Below, in pieces: positions 55,718-64,000 of a DNA stretch of 64,000 nt. Origin of the DNA: Polymorphum gilvum SL003B-26A1 (GTDB lineage: Bacteria > Pseudomonadota > Alphaproteobacteria > Rhizobiales > Stappiaceae); NCBI RefSeq assembly GCF_000192745.1, contig NC_015259.1:1813001-1877000 (forward strand), given 5' to 3'. Position 1 is the first letter of the stretch. Every line of letters begins with the position of its first letter. The notes under the pieces were generated by a model. It ran no database searches. It saw nothing but the letters and a program-made list of their open reading frames with translations, and was not told the origin of the DNA. The position numbers and the translations under genes were made by a program.

Positions 55718-56398
55718 ATGTATCTCGTTCTGTTCGATTGCGACGGCACGCTGGTCGACAGCCAGGAGACGATCCTGCGCGGGCTGGAGGTCGGCTTCGC
55801 GGCTGTCGGGCTGGCGATGCCGGAGCGGGCGCGGGCGCTGTCGATCGTCGGGCTGTCGCTGGAGACGGCCTTCGCCGTGCTGGCGGGACCGGACCACGCC
55901 CGCCACGTGCCGGCGATGACGGAGGCCTACCGCGCCTCGACGCGGGCGAGGCGGGCGGCCGGGCTCGACCACGACCCGCTCTATCCGGGTGCGCGCGAGG
56001 CGATCGACCGGCTGGCGGCGCGCGCGGACGTGCTGCTCGGCGTCGCCACCGGCAAGGCACGGCGCGGGGTCGAGCACATGGTCGCCGTGCACGGGCTGGA
56101 GGGGCGCTTCGTCACCGTGCAGACGGCCGACACCTGCCGCTCCAAGCCCGATCCCGACATGGTGCTGACTGCCATGGCCGAGACCGGCGCGGAGCCGGCG
56201 CGCACCGTCATGATCGGCGACACCGGCTTCGACATGGAGATGGCGCGGGCAGCCGGCGTGCATGCGCTCGGCGTGAGCTGGGGCTATCATGCCCCGGAAG
56301 CCCTTGCGGCGGCCGGCGCCCATGCGGTGATCGACCGCTTCGACGCGCTGGACGAGGCGCTTGCCGCTCGGCTCGGCTGGACGAGGGAGTTTGCCTGA
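55718..56398 (+). CDS. HAD-superfamily hydrolase, phosphoglycolate phosphatase-like
   Basis: A 226-residue HAD phosphatase (subfamily IA). Motif I FDCDGTLVDS gives catalytic Asp7 and Asp9; motif II is GVATGK, the motif III lysine lies in CRSKPDPDMV, and motif IV is IGDTGFDMEMA. The cap domain between motifs I and II is the helical C1 type. Similar proteins act on phosphoglycolate, pyrophosphate or sugar phosphates, and the substrate is not fixed here. Its stop overlaps the ATG of the ATP12 gene by one base, a pairing often seen in this order. The 268 bases upstream carry the 5' end of the 54-residue gene and no other signal I can support. Confidence 0.93.
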   Translation: MYLVLFDCDGTLVDSQETILRGLEVGFAAVGLAMPERARALSIVGLSLETAFAVLAGPDHARHVPAMTEAYRASTRARRAAGLDHDPLYPGAREAIDRLAARADVLLGVATGKARRGVEHMVAVHGLEGRFVTVQTADTCRSKPDPDMVLTAMAETGAEPARTVMIGDTGFDMEMARAAGVHALGVSWGYHAPEALAAAGAHAVIDRFDALDEALAARLGWTREFA

Positions 56399-57201
56399 TG
56401 CGGGACATTGTCGACACGCTCCACGAGGATGCGGCCCGCACGGGGCCGGTCGATCCGGTCGAGCGGGCCAAGGAACTGGCGCGGCGCGAATTGCCCAAGC
56501 GCTTCTACACGGCGGCCACCGCGGCGCCCGCGGAGGGCGGGTTCGCCGTTCTGCTCGACGGGCGTGCGGTGAGGACCCCGGGCAAGAAGGCGCTGGTGCT
56601 GGCGAGCAAGCGCCTGGCCGAAGCGGTGGCGGCCGAATGGGCGGCGCAGGAGGGCGTGATCAACCCGGCGACCATGCCGCTGACGCGGATCGCCAACGCG
56701 GCGATCGACGGCGTGGCCGAACGCTTCGCGGCGGTCGCCGACGAGATCGCCGCCTATGCCGGCAACGACGCGCTGTGCTACCGCGCCGGCGAGCCGGCGC
56801 GGCTGGTCGAGCGCCAGACGGCGCTGTGGGACCCGATCCTGGAGGAAACCGGCCGGGCGCTCGGCGGCCGCTTCGTGCTCGCCTGCGGCCTGATGCCGGT
56901 CGTCCAGCCGGCGCCGCTGGTCGCCGGCTTCCGCGCCGCGCTGGAGCGTTTCTCGGGCCTCGAGCTGGCGGCGCTGTCGACGGTGACCTCGCTGACCGGC
57001 TCGGCCGTGCTGGCGCTGGCGCTGGCCGAGGGGCGGCTGACGGCCGACGCGGTGTGGACGGCGGCCCATGTCGACGAGGACTGGAACGCGGAGCAGTGGG
57101 GCGAGGATGCGGAAGCAACCCGCGTGCGCGCCGCCAAGCGCGCGGAATTCGACGCGGCTGCGCTGATCCTGGCCGACGGGGGCGCGGAAGCGGACGCGTG
57201 A
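56398..57201 (+). CDS. ATP12 family F1-ATPase assembly chaperone
   Basis: A 267-residue ATP12-family protein. In mitochondria ATP12 holds the F1 alpha subunit until it joins beta; alphaproteobacteria carry the same chaperone. The domain starts with AKELARRELPKRFYTAATAA, includes GRAVRTPGKKALVLASKRLA and AAEWAAQEGVINPATMPLTR, and contains LCYRAGEPARLVERQTALWDP, all family hallmarks. The C-terminal part ends in DEDWNAEQWGEDAEATRVRA. The start overlaps the HAD stop. Its client genes (atp operon) are not in this window. The gene is one of the clearest markers of an alphaproteobacterial origin. Confidence 0.94.
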   Translation: MRDIVDTLHEDAARTGPVDPVERAKELARRELPKRFYTAATAAPAEGGFAVLLDGRAVRTPGKKALVLASKRLAEAVAAEWAAQEGVINPATMPLTRIANAAIDGVAERFAAVADEIAAYAGNDALCYRAGEPARLVERQTALWDPILEETGRALGGRFVLACGLMPVVQPAPLVAGFRAALERFSGLELAALSTVTSLTGSAVLALALAEGRLTADAVWTAAHVDEDWNAEQWGEDAEATRVRAAKRAEFDAAALILADGGAEADA

Positions 57202-57241
57202 GTGGGCGCGGATGGAGGCTGCCGCCGGCGGCCCGTTCCGC

Positions 57242-57973
57242 TCAGATCTCGAATTCGTCGATCTCGGTGAAGGCCTTGCGCAGCGCGTTCGACCAGCCCG
57301 CGGACAGCTCCTGGAAATAGGGATCGTCGCGCGAGATGCGCTTCTGGCGCTCGGCGGAGAAGCTGTCGGTGTTGTAGAGTAGGAGGTCGATCGGCATGCC
57401 GACCGACAGGTTGGAACGCAGGGTCGAATCGAACGACAGCAGCGCCATCTTGGCGGCCTCGCCGAGGCGCATGTCGTGGCGGGTGACGCGGTCGAGGATC
57501 GGCTTGCCGTACTTGTGCTCGCCGATCTGGAAGAACATAGTGTCGTCCGTCGCCTCGATGAAGTTGCCGGCGGAATAGATCTGGAACAGGCGCGGCTCCT
57601 CGCCCATGATCTGGCCGCCGAAGATGAAGGTGACGTAGAAGTTCTCGGCGCTGGCGGCGAGTGCCTCGCCGTCGAGGGCGCGCACCTCGCGCACCGCGCT
57701 GCCGACGACGCGGGCAGCCTGGAACAGGGTGTCGACGCTCATCAAGGTCGGCCCCTTGTTGGAATGGGAGGCGATCTGCTCGGACAGGATCGACACCACC
57801 GACTGGGTGATCGCGAGGTTGCCCGACGACATCAGCGCGAAGACGCGTTCGCCCGGCTTCTCCCAGATCTTGAGCTTCTTGAAGGTGGCAATGTTGTCGA
57901 CGCCGGCGTTGGTGCGGGTGTCGGCGGCGAAGACGAGGCCGCGATCGAGTTTCAGTCCGACGCAATAGGTCAT
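57242..57973 (-). CDS. Anbu: proteasome-like N-terminal-nucleophile peptidase
   Basis: A 243-residue member of the Anbu (ancestral beta-subunit, COG3484) family, a relative of HslV and proteasome beta subunits. It starts MTYCVGLKLDRGLVFAADTR. Removing Met exposes Thr1 as the nucleophile; Asp17 (AADTR) and Lys31/Lys32 (TFKKLK) match the N-terminal-nucleophile active-site set. ADTRTNAGVDNIATF is diagnostic. Anbu proteins form rings or helical assemblies without a known ATPase, and their substrate is unknown. It is the last gene of the leftward set with the transglutaminase-like, alpha-E and ATP-grasp genes, the standard Anbu neighbourhood. Confidence 0.94.
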   Translation of the reverse strand: MTYCVGLKLDRGLVFAADTRTNAGVDNIATFKKLKIWEKPGERVFALMSSGNLAITQSVVSILSEQIASHSNKGPTLMSVDTLFQAARVVGSAVREVRALDGEALAASAENFYVTFIFGGQIMGEEPRLFQIYSAGNFIEATDDTMFFQIGEHKYGKPILDRVTRHDMRLGEAAKMALLSFDSTLRSNLSVGMPIDLLLYNTDSFSAERQKRISRDDPYFQELSAGWSNALRKAFTEIDEFEI

Positions 57974-58055
57974 GTCCCGCGCCTCCAGCGCGCCCGTTCA
58001 CCGCGTCGCCGGGGCCGTCGAGGCAAGACGGCCGCCACGGCGTCGCGTGGTCCCG

Positions 58056-58877
58056 CTATTGCTGCTGTTGCTGCTGGCCGGCCGCGCGGGAGACGTCGAC
58101 CTCGACGTTCAGGTTCTCTTCCGTGCCGCCGAAGCGGATCCCCCGGATCGGAGCAGCGGAACGTGAGTCCAGGCCGACGGTCAAGCGGATATAGCGGTCG
58201 GTCGGGCAGATTGCATTGGAAACGTCGAAACCGACCCAGCCGAGGCCGTCGATGAAGACCTCTGCCCAGGCATGGTGGGCCTCGGACTCCTGCTCGTCCT
58301 CCAGCAGCAGGTAGCCGGAGACGTAGCGCGCCGGCACGCCGAGGGCGCGGGCGGCGGCGATGAAGATGTGGGCATGGTCCTGGCACACGCCCTCGCCGGC
58401 GGCGAGCGTCTGGGCGGCGGTGGCGTGGGTCTCGGTGACGCCGACCCGGTAGCCGACCTTGTCGCGCACGGCGTGCATCAGGGCATGGAAGCCGGCGATG
58501 CGGTCGCCGTCGCCGACGAGGCCGGCGAGACGGCGGATCGCCTGGTTGGCTTCGGTCAGCGGCGTGACGCGACCGTAGATGCGCACCGGCGCGTCGGCCG
58601 GCTCCATGCCGAGCACGCCGGCGAGGTCCTGCGTCTCGACCGTCCCGCGTGCGGTGATCTCCACCGCCTCGATGGTTTCGCGGCTCGACACCATGTGCAC
58701 CAGGTTGCCGAAGGCGTCGGTGTAGGTGGTCGCCCGCTCGATGCCGGGCGCCTCGATGCGCCAGTCGACGACGGTCTGGCCGGCGCAGTCCGGCGGCGTC
58801 AGGCGCAGCTGCTGCATCGCGTTGGCGAGCGGGCTGTCGTAGCGGTAGCGGGTGGTGTGGCGGACCGTCAGGCGCAT
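58056..58877 (-). CDS. Transglutaminase-like protein of the Anbu cluster
   Basis: A 273-residue protein with an N-terminal beta-sheet domain (Bact_transglu_N, about 3-85; LTVRHTTRYRYDSPLANAMQ) and a transglutaminase-like catalytic domain. The triad is Cys165 (GEGVCQDHAH), His202 (EAHHAWAEVF) and Asp218 (GWVGFDVSN). Such enzymes are cysteine peptidases or amide-bond exchangers. The C-terminus ends in six glutamines (GQQQQQQ), a low-complexity tail encoded by CAG/CAA repeats. It lies 82 bases from anbu. Together with the alpha-E and ATP-grasp proteins it may make and trim a peptide, though no product is known. Confidence 0.92.
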   Translation of the reverse strand: MRLTVRHTTRYRYDSPLANAMQQLRLTPPDCAGQTVVDWRIEAPGIERATTYTDAFGNLVHMVSSRETIEAVEITARGTVETQDLAGVLGMEPADAPVRIYGRVTPLTEANQAIRRLAGLVGDGDRIAGFHALMHAVRDKVGYRVGVTETHATAAQTLAAGEGVCQDHAHIFIAAARALGVPARYVSGYLLLEDEQESEAHHAWAEVFIDGLGWVGFDVSNAICPTDRYIRLTVGLDSRSAAPIRGIRFGGTEENLNVEVDVSRAAGQQQQQQ

Positions 58878-58926
58878 CGTTTCGACCGGGTTCTGGGCGT
58901 TTATGGGGGAGACGTGTCGGGGAACC

Positions 58927-59871
58927 TCATGCGAAGTTGTAGTCCTGCGCGAGGCGGACGGAAAAGGCGTTGTTGCGGGCGGCGAAGTCGACCAGAAAGT
59001 CGTGCAGGCCGGCGCTGTAGATGTCGCGCATCTGGCCGTCGCGGAGCTGGGACCAGATTGCGGCGGCGAGATCGGCGCTGGGCATGCGTTCGCCGTAATA
59101 GTTCGTCAGGTCATCCATGGTCCCGTTGATCCAGTCGTAGCAATAGGCGAGCGAACGCGGCATCTCCTTGCGCAGGATCAGGAACTCGGCGACGTTGAAG
59201 GCCTTGAGCTGGGCGTCCGGATAGGCGAAGCGGTAGCTCCTGAGGCCCGACAGGGCGCGCAGGAGCGACGACCACTGGTAGCGGTGGCCGGTGCCGCCGA
59301 CGTCGTTGTCGGGCAGCAGGATCCAGTAGCGGGTGTCGAGCACGCGGGCGGTGTGGTCGGCGCGCTCGACGAAATGGCCGAGTTGGGAGAAGTAGTAGCC
59401 GTCGTCGCGCAGGATGGTGCCGAGCAGGGCGCCGCGGAACTGCTGCGCGCGCTGGCCGACCCAGGCGAGGAATTCCGGCAGCCTGTCGTGGGTGAGCGCC
59501 TGCGGCTTGACGTCGGAGAACTCGATCCAGGTCGTGTTGAGGCTCTCCCACATGTCTGAGGTGATGCCGGTGCGTACCGAGCGGGCGTTGTTGCGCGCCA
59601 TCTCCAGGCAGGTGCGCACGCTGGACGGGTTGTCCTTGTCGAAGATCATGTAGTTGATCACCGTACGCGGCGTGACCTCGCCGCCCTTCGCGCGGAAGCC
59701 GGCCTCGCAGCCGGCGCAGGCCAGCGCATTGCGCCAGTCCTCGGTCTCGTCGGCGCCGGTGTGCGGCACCATGGCGATGCGGTAGGCGACCTCGAGCAGG
59801 CGGGCGGTGTTCTGCGAGCGTTCCTGGTAGCGCGACATCCAGAACAGGGAGGCGGCTGTGCGGCCGAGCAT
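58927..59871 (-). CDS. Alpha-E domain protein (DUF403)
   Basis: A 314-residue, all-helical alpha-E protein. It begins MLGRTAASLFWMSRYQERSQ, the conserved family opening, and has ARNNARSVRTGITSDMWESL and FVERADHTARVLDTRYWILL, with many conserved acidic and arginine positions. The family is nearly always found beside circularly permuted ATP-grasp and transglutaminase-like genes. It is thought to take part in a peptide-ligase pathway, but no activity has been shown as far as I know. The start at 59871 lies 4 bases after the ATP-grasp stop, so the two are translated together. Confidence 0.93.
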   Translation of the reverse strand: MLGRTAASLFWMSRYQERSQNTARLLEVAYRIAMVPHTGADETEDWRNALACAGCEAGFRAKGGEVTPRTVINYMIFDKDNPSSVRTCLEMARNNARSVRTGITSDMWESLNTTWIEFSDVKPQALTHDRLPEFLAWVGQRAQQFRGALLGTILRDDGYYFSQLGHFVERADHTARVLDTRYWILLPDNDVGGTGHRYQWSSLLRALSGLRSYRFAYPDAQLKAFNVAEFLILRKEMPRSLAYCYDWINGTMDDLTNYYGERMPSADLAAAIWSQLRDGQMRDIYSAGLHDFLVDFAARNNAFSVRLAQDYNFA

Positions 59872-59875
59872 GCGG

Positions 59876-61300
59876 TCAGTCCTCCAGAACCCAGGTGTCT
59901 TTGGTGCCGCCGCCCTGGCTGGAATTGACCACCAGGGAACCCTTCTTGAGCGCGACGCGGGTCAGCCCGCCGGGGGTGATGCGCACCTGGTCGCCGATCA
60001 GCACGAAGGGACGCAGGTCGACGTGGCGCGGCGCGACGCCGGAGGCGACGTGGGTCGGGCAGGCGGACAGCGCCAGCGTCGGCTGGGCGATGTAGTTCTT
60101 CGGATTGGCCTTGAGCACGTCGCGGAAGGCGGCGATCTCGCGCTTCGAGGCGGTCGGGCCGATCAGCATGCCGTAGCCGCCCGAGCCGTGCACCTCCTTG
60201 ACGACGATGTCGGCGAGGTTGTCGAGCACGTAGGCGAGGTCGTCGGGGCGCGAGCAGGTCCAGGTCGGCACGTTGTTCAGCAGCGGCTTCTGGCCGGTGT
60301 AGAACTCGATGATGTCCGGCACATAGGCGTAGATCGCCTTGTCGTCGGCTATGCCGGTGCCCGGCGCGTTGCAGATGGTGACGTTGCCGGCGCGGTAGGC
60401 GTCGAACAGGCCGGGCACGCCGAGCATGGATTCGGGGCGGAAGGTGAGCGGGTCGAGGAAGGCGTCGTCGATGCGCCGGTAGATGACGTCGACCTGCTTG
60501 GGCTGGCGCGTGGTGCGCATCCAGACCCGGCCGGCGTCGACGAATAGGTCGCGGCCCTCGACCAGTTCGACGCCCATCTGGTCGGCGAGGAAGGCGTGCT
60601 CGAAATAGGCCGAGTTGTAGATGCCGGGCGTCAGGATGCAGATGGTCGGGTCCTTGCGCGCGCCCTCGGGAGCGACGCTTTCCAGCGTCTGGCGCAGCAG
60701 GTCGGGGTAGTGCTCGATCGGGGCGACGCGGTGCATCTGGAACAGGTCCGGGAACAGCCGCATCATGGTCTCGCGGTTCTCCAGCATGTAGGAGACGCCG
60801 GACGGCGTGCGGGTGTTGTCCTCCAGGACGTAGAAGTCGTTCTCGCCGACGCGCACCAGGTCGGTGCCGATGATGTGGGAATAGACCTTGCGGGCCGGCG
60901 AGAAGCCAACCATCTCGGGCAGGAAGGCCTCGTTCTGCAGGATCAGCTCGGCGGGGATGCGGCCGGCGCGGACGATCTCCTGGCGGTGGTAGATGTCGTG
61001 CAGGAAGGCGTTGAGGGCGCGCACGCGCTGGTCGATGCCGGCCGACAGGCGGCGCCATTCCGCAGCGGAAATGATGCGCGGGATCGGATCGAAGGGGATC
61101 AGCCGCTCGGTCGCCTCCTGGGCGCCGTAGACGGCGAAGGTGATGCCGAGCCGGCGGAAGATGGTCTCGGCCTCGCGGCTCTTGCGGTTGAGGAAATTGA
61201 CCGGCTGAGCGTCGAGCCAGCGGGCGAGCCGGGCATAGGCGGGGCGGGCGGAGCCGTCCTCCCGCAGCATTTCGTTGAAGAACGCACGCTCTTGCGACAT
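59876..61300 (-). CDS. Circularly permuted type 2 ATP-grasp protein
   Basis: A 474-residue circularly permuted ATP-grasp enzyme, expected to join a carboxylate to an amine via an acyl-phosphate. Key stretches are [59 protein letters not shown] (ATP-binding) and [20 protein letters not shown] near the C-terminus. ATG 61300 ([16 protein letters not shown]) has GGGGAG upstream; an in-frame ATG at 61327 would add nine residues. It is the first gene of the four-gene leftward set. The substrates are unknown, and glutathione-like or polyglutamate-like products have been proposed for the wider family. Confidence 0.94.
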   Translation of the reverse strand: MSQERAFFNEMLREDGSARPAYARLARWLDAQPVNFLNRKSREAETIFRRLGITFAVYGAQEATERLIPFDPIPRIISAAEWRRLSAGIDQRVRALNAFLHDIYHRQEIVRAGRIPAELILQNEAFLPEMVGFSPARKVYSHIIGTDLVRVGENDFYVLEDNTRTPSGVSYMLENRETMMRLFPDLFQMHRVAPIEHYPDLLRQTLESVAPEGARKDPTICILTPGIYNSAYFEHAFLADQMGVELVEGRDLFVDAGRVWMRTTRQPKQVDVIYRRIDDAFLDPLTFRPESMLGVPGLFDAYRAGNVTICNAPGTGIADDKAIYAYVPDIIEFYTGQKPLLNNVPTWTCSRPDDLAYVLDNLADIVVKEVHGSGGYGMLIGPTASKREIAAFRDVLKANPKNYIAQPTLALSACPTHVASGVAPRHVDLRPFVLIGDQVRITPGGLTRVALKKGSLVVNSSQGGGTKDTWVLED

Positions 61301-61503
61301 CGACTCCCCGTGTCTCCTGCCGAGCAATTAGGCAAGAATGGCAAATGGCCGTTGACTGTCCAAGCGCAATCTTCCGGCGCGGCAGCCCAGAAATTGGGCA
61401 GCGGGCCGGCAGACCGGCAGCGCGGTCCATCTTTCTGCTGACTTTCCGGTCGTCCGACCTCATGCTAGGACCCGAGCCGTTCGAGAACGCGAAGAGGCAT
61501 GCG

Positions 61504-63036
<1,533 letters not shown>

Positions 63037-63096
63037 GGGGAACCAGAACCGATCCGCCGGCCCGCCGGCGGACCGTGGCCACCGGCTGTCCGCTAG

Positions 63097-63627
63097 TCAG
63101 GTCGACAGGTCGCAGACGTAGGACAGTTCGCCGTCGATCTCGTTGAGGAAGGTGGTCGCCTCGGTCAGGTTTTCCGGATCCTCGGCCATCCTTGCGGCGG
63201 AGCCCTCGGCGAGCGGAGCGAAGACCCGGCGCGCCGCCTCGTGGGGCGGGGCGAAGCGAACAAGGACGAGGAAGATGCCGTTCTCGCGGCCCCGGATGAA
63301 GCGGAGCGCGGAGACCGGAACGTCCTTCCAGGTCGCGGTCAGCGGCACGACGATGTCGTCATATTCGCCGCTCGGGATCACCCGCATCGGCCCGTAGAGG
63401 TCCGGCGCGGCCAGCGGCAGCACCGGTTGCCGGCCTGCGTCGGCGGCCGCGCCGAGTTCCTCCAAAGCGGCAAGCAGGCCAGCGCTGTAGTCGCAGCCCT
63501 GGTCGAAGCCGGCCAGCAGGGCATCGAGCGTGTCGGCGCGCGCGGCGGCGTGCGGGGTGAGCGCCGACAGGCTGAAAGCCGACAGGGCAAGCGCGGCAGC
63601 GAAACGGAGCGGGCGGAGCAGCTTCAT
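63097..63627 (-). CDS. Secreted protein of unknown function
   Basis: A 176-residue protein with a clear signal peptide (LRPLRFAAALALSAFSLSAL, residues 4-23, cleavage likely near AAARA, residues 27-31), so the mature part is periplasmic or outside. The mature protein has two cysteines (QGCDYSAG early and YVCDLST at the end) that could form a disulfide, and a beta-rich middle (YDDIVVPLTATWKDVPVSAL). I do not recognise the fold. It is leftward, convergent with pccB (60 bases apart), and 51 bases downstream of another secreted-protein gene. Confidence 0.8.
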   Translation of the reverse strand: MKLLRPLRFAAALALSAFSLSALTPHAAARADTLDALLAGFDQGCDYSAGLLAALEELGAAADAGRQPVLPLAAPDLYGPMRVIPSGEYDDIVVPLTATWKDVPVSALRFIRGRENGIFLVLVRFAPPHEAARRVFAPLAEGSAARMAEDPENLTEATTFLNEIDGELSYVCDLST

Positions 63628-63678
63628 TGCAACCTCGGCGGTGCGTGGGTCATCGTGTTGGCGGCGTCAGGTGGCGCG

Positions 63679-63999
63679 TCAGTCGTTCCAGCGTTCCCAG
63701 CGCGGGAACAGCGGTTCCTCGCACAGGTAGCCGACCGGGCACTGCGCGGTGTCGCGGGTGCGCGCGTAGGCGGGCGTCAGGGCCTGGCCGCGATCGCAGA
63801 AGCGGCGCGAGGCAACGAAGCGCTGGAAGGTGAAGCGGCCCGTGGTGAACACGACGGCGCCGTGGCGCTGGACCATCGCCTGGGCCTGGGCGCAGGTCAT
63901 CTGGCGCAGGTCCGGCCGCGCCTCGGCGGCTCCGGCGAGGGCGACCAGCGCGACGGCGACGAGCGTGGCGCGGGCGGTGCGGTGCGTGATGGCGGACAT
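63679..63999 (-). CDS. Small secreted cysteine-containing protein of unknown function
   Basis: A 106-residue protein with a signal peptide (residues 1-27, cleavage near AGAAEA). The mature part has MTCAQAQAMVQRHGAVVFTT, then FVASRRFCDRGQALTPAYAR and CPVGYLCEEP, with four cysteines likely to form two disulfides. I recall short exported proteins with a TCAQAQxxVxxxGAVVFTTG start in many Hyphomicrobiales, with unknown function. The start at 63999 is close to the window edge, so a ribosome-binding site cannot be judged. It could be co-transcribed with the next leftward gene. Confidence 0.8.
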   Translation of the reverse strand: MSAITHRTARATLVAVALVALAGAAEARPDLRQMTCAQAQAMVQRHGAVVFTTGRFTFQRFVASRRFCDRGQALTPAYARTRDTAQCPVGYLCEEPLFPRWERWND

Positions 64000-64000
64000 G

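Overview
The window is GC-rich chromosomal DNA from an alphaproteobacterium, most likely of the order Hyphomicrobiales (Rhizobiales). The evidence is the unbroken order tuf-tRNA-Trp-secE-nusG-rplKAJL-rpoBC-rpsLG-fusA-tuf-rpsJ...rplQ, the absence of rpmJ and infA from the spc block, a short-type adk after secY, and downstream genes (Do-type protease, rarA, crcB, RluA-family synthase, HAD phosphatase, ATP12 chaperone, Anbu cluster, pccB) typical of that order. The genus cannot be fixed from this sequence alone.

Region by region. 1-4972 is an accessory, defence-like cassette. A truncated C5 cytosine DNA methyltransferase runs leftwards off the window. Divergent from it is a tight rightward operon: a ParB/Srx-fold protein, an SNF2 helicase, a Vsr-type mismatch endonuclease, a small membrane-anchored protein, and a protein with a PUA/EVE-like front half and a GIY-YIG-like back half. 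It abuts an intact tRNA-Thr (5000-5074), beside which lies the decayed 5' half of a different tRNA-Thr (5161-5212), the footprint expected of an element that entered at a tRNA gene. 5298-8283 holds a zinc-type CobW GTPase with an upstream Zur-like box, an ABM-fold and a VOC-fold protein, and rlmB.

8570-41757 is the information-processing core. A strong promoter at 8570 reads tRNA-Tyr, tRNA-Gly, tuf, tRNA-Trp, secE and nusG. The L11/L10/rpoBC genes follow, with an L10 leader before rplJ, an attenuator-like hairpin before rpoB and a clear terminator after rpoC. A second promoter at 23100 starts the str genes, which continue through S10, spc and alpha genes to a textbook terminator after rplQ. 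The two tuf genes are essentially identical in DNA.

41883-57201 carries a chemoreceptor, a periplasmic Do-type protease, rarA, then an apparently inserted lipid-related set (SDR, patatin-like hydrolase, two tandem fatty acid hydroxylase-superfamily proteins, a small membrane protein). Next come crcB, an RluA-family pseudouridine synthase, a sulfotransferase, a tiny membrane protein, a HAD phosphatase and an ATP12 F1-ATPase chaperone. 57242-61300 is a four-gene leftward Anbu cluster (proteasome-like peptidase, transglutaminase-like protein, alpha-E protein, circularly permuted ATP-grasp). 61504-63036 is pccB, followed by two leftward genes for secreted proteins of unknown function.

The most promising undescribed system is the 1-4972 cassette: it pairs a DNA-modifying enzyme with a helicase, a mismatch-type nuclease and a possible modified-base-reading nuclease. 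The Anbu cluster is a known but functionally unresolved system.
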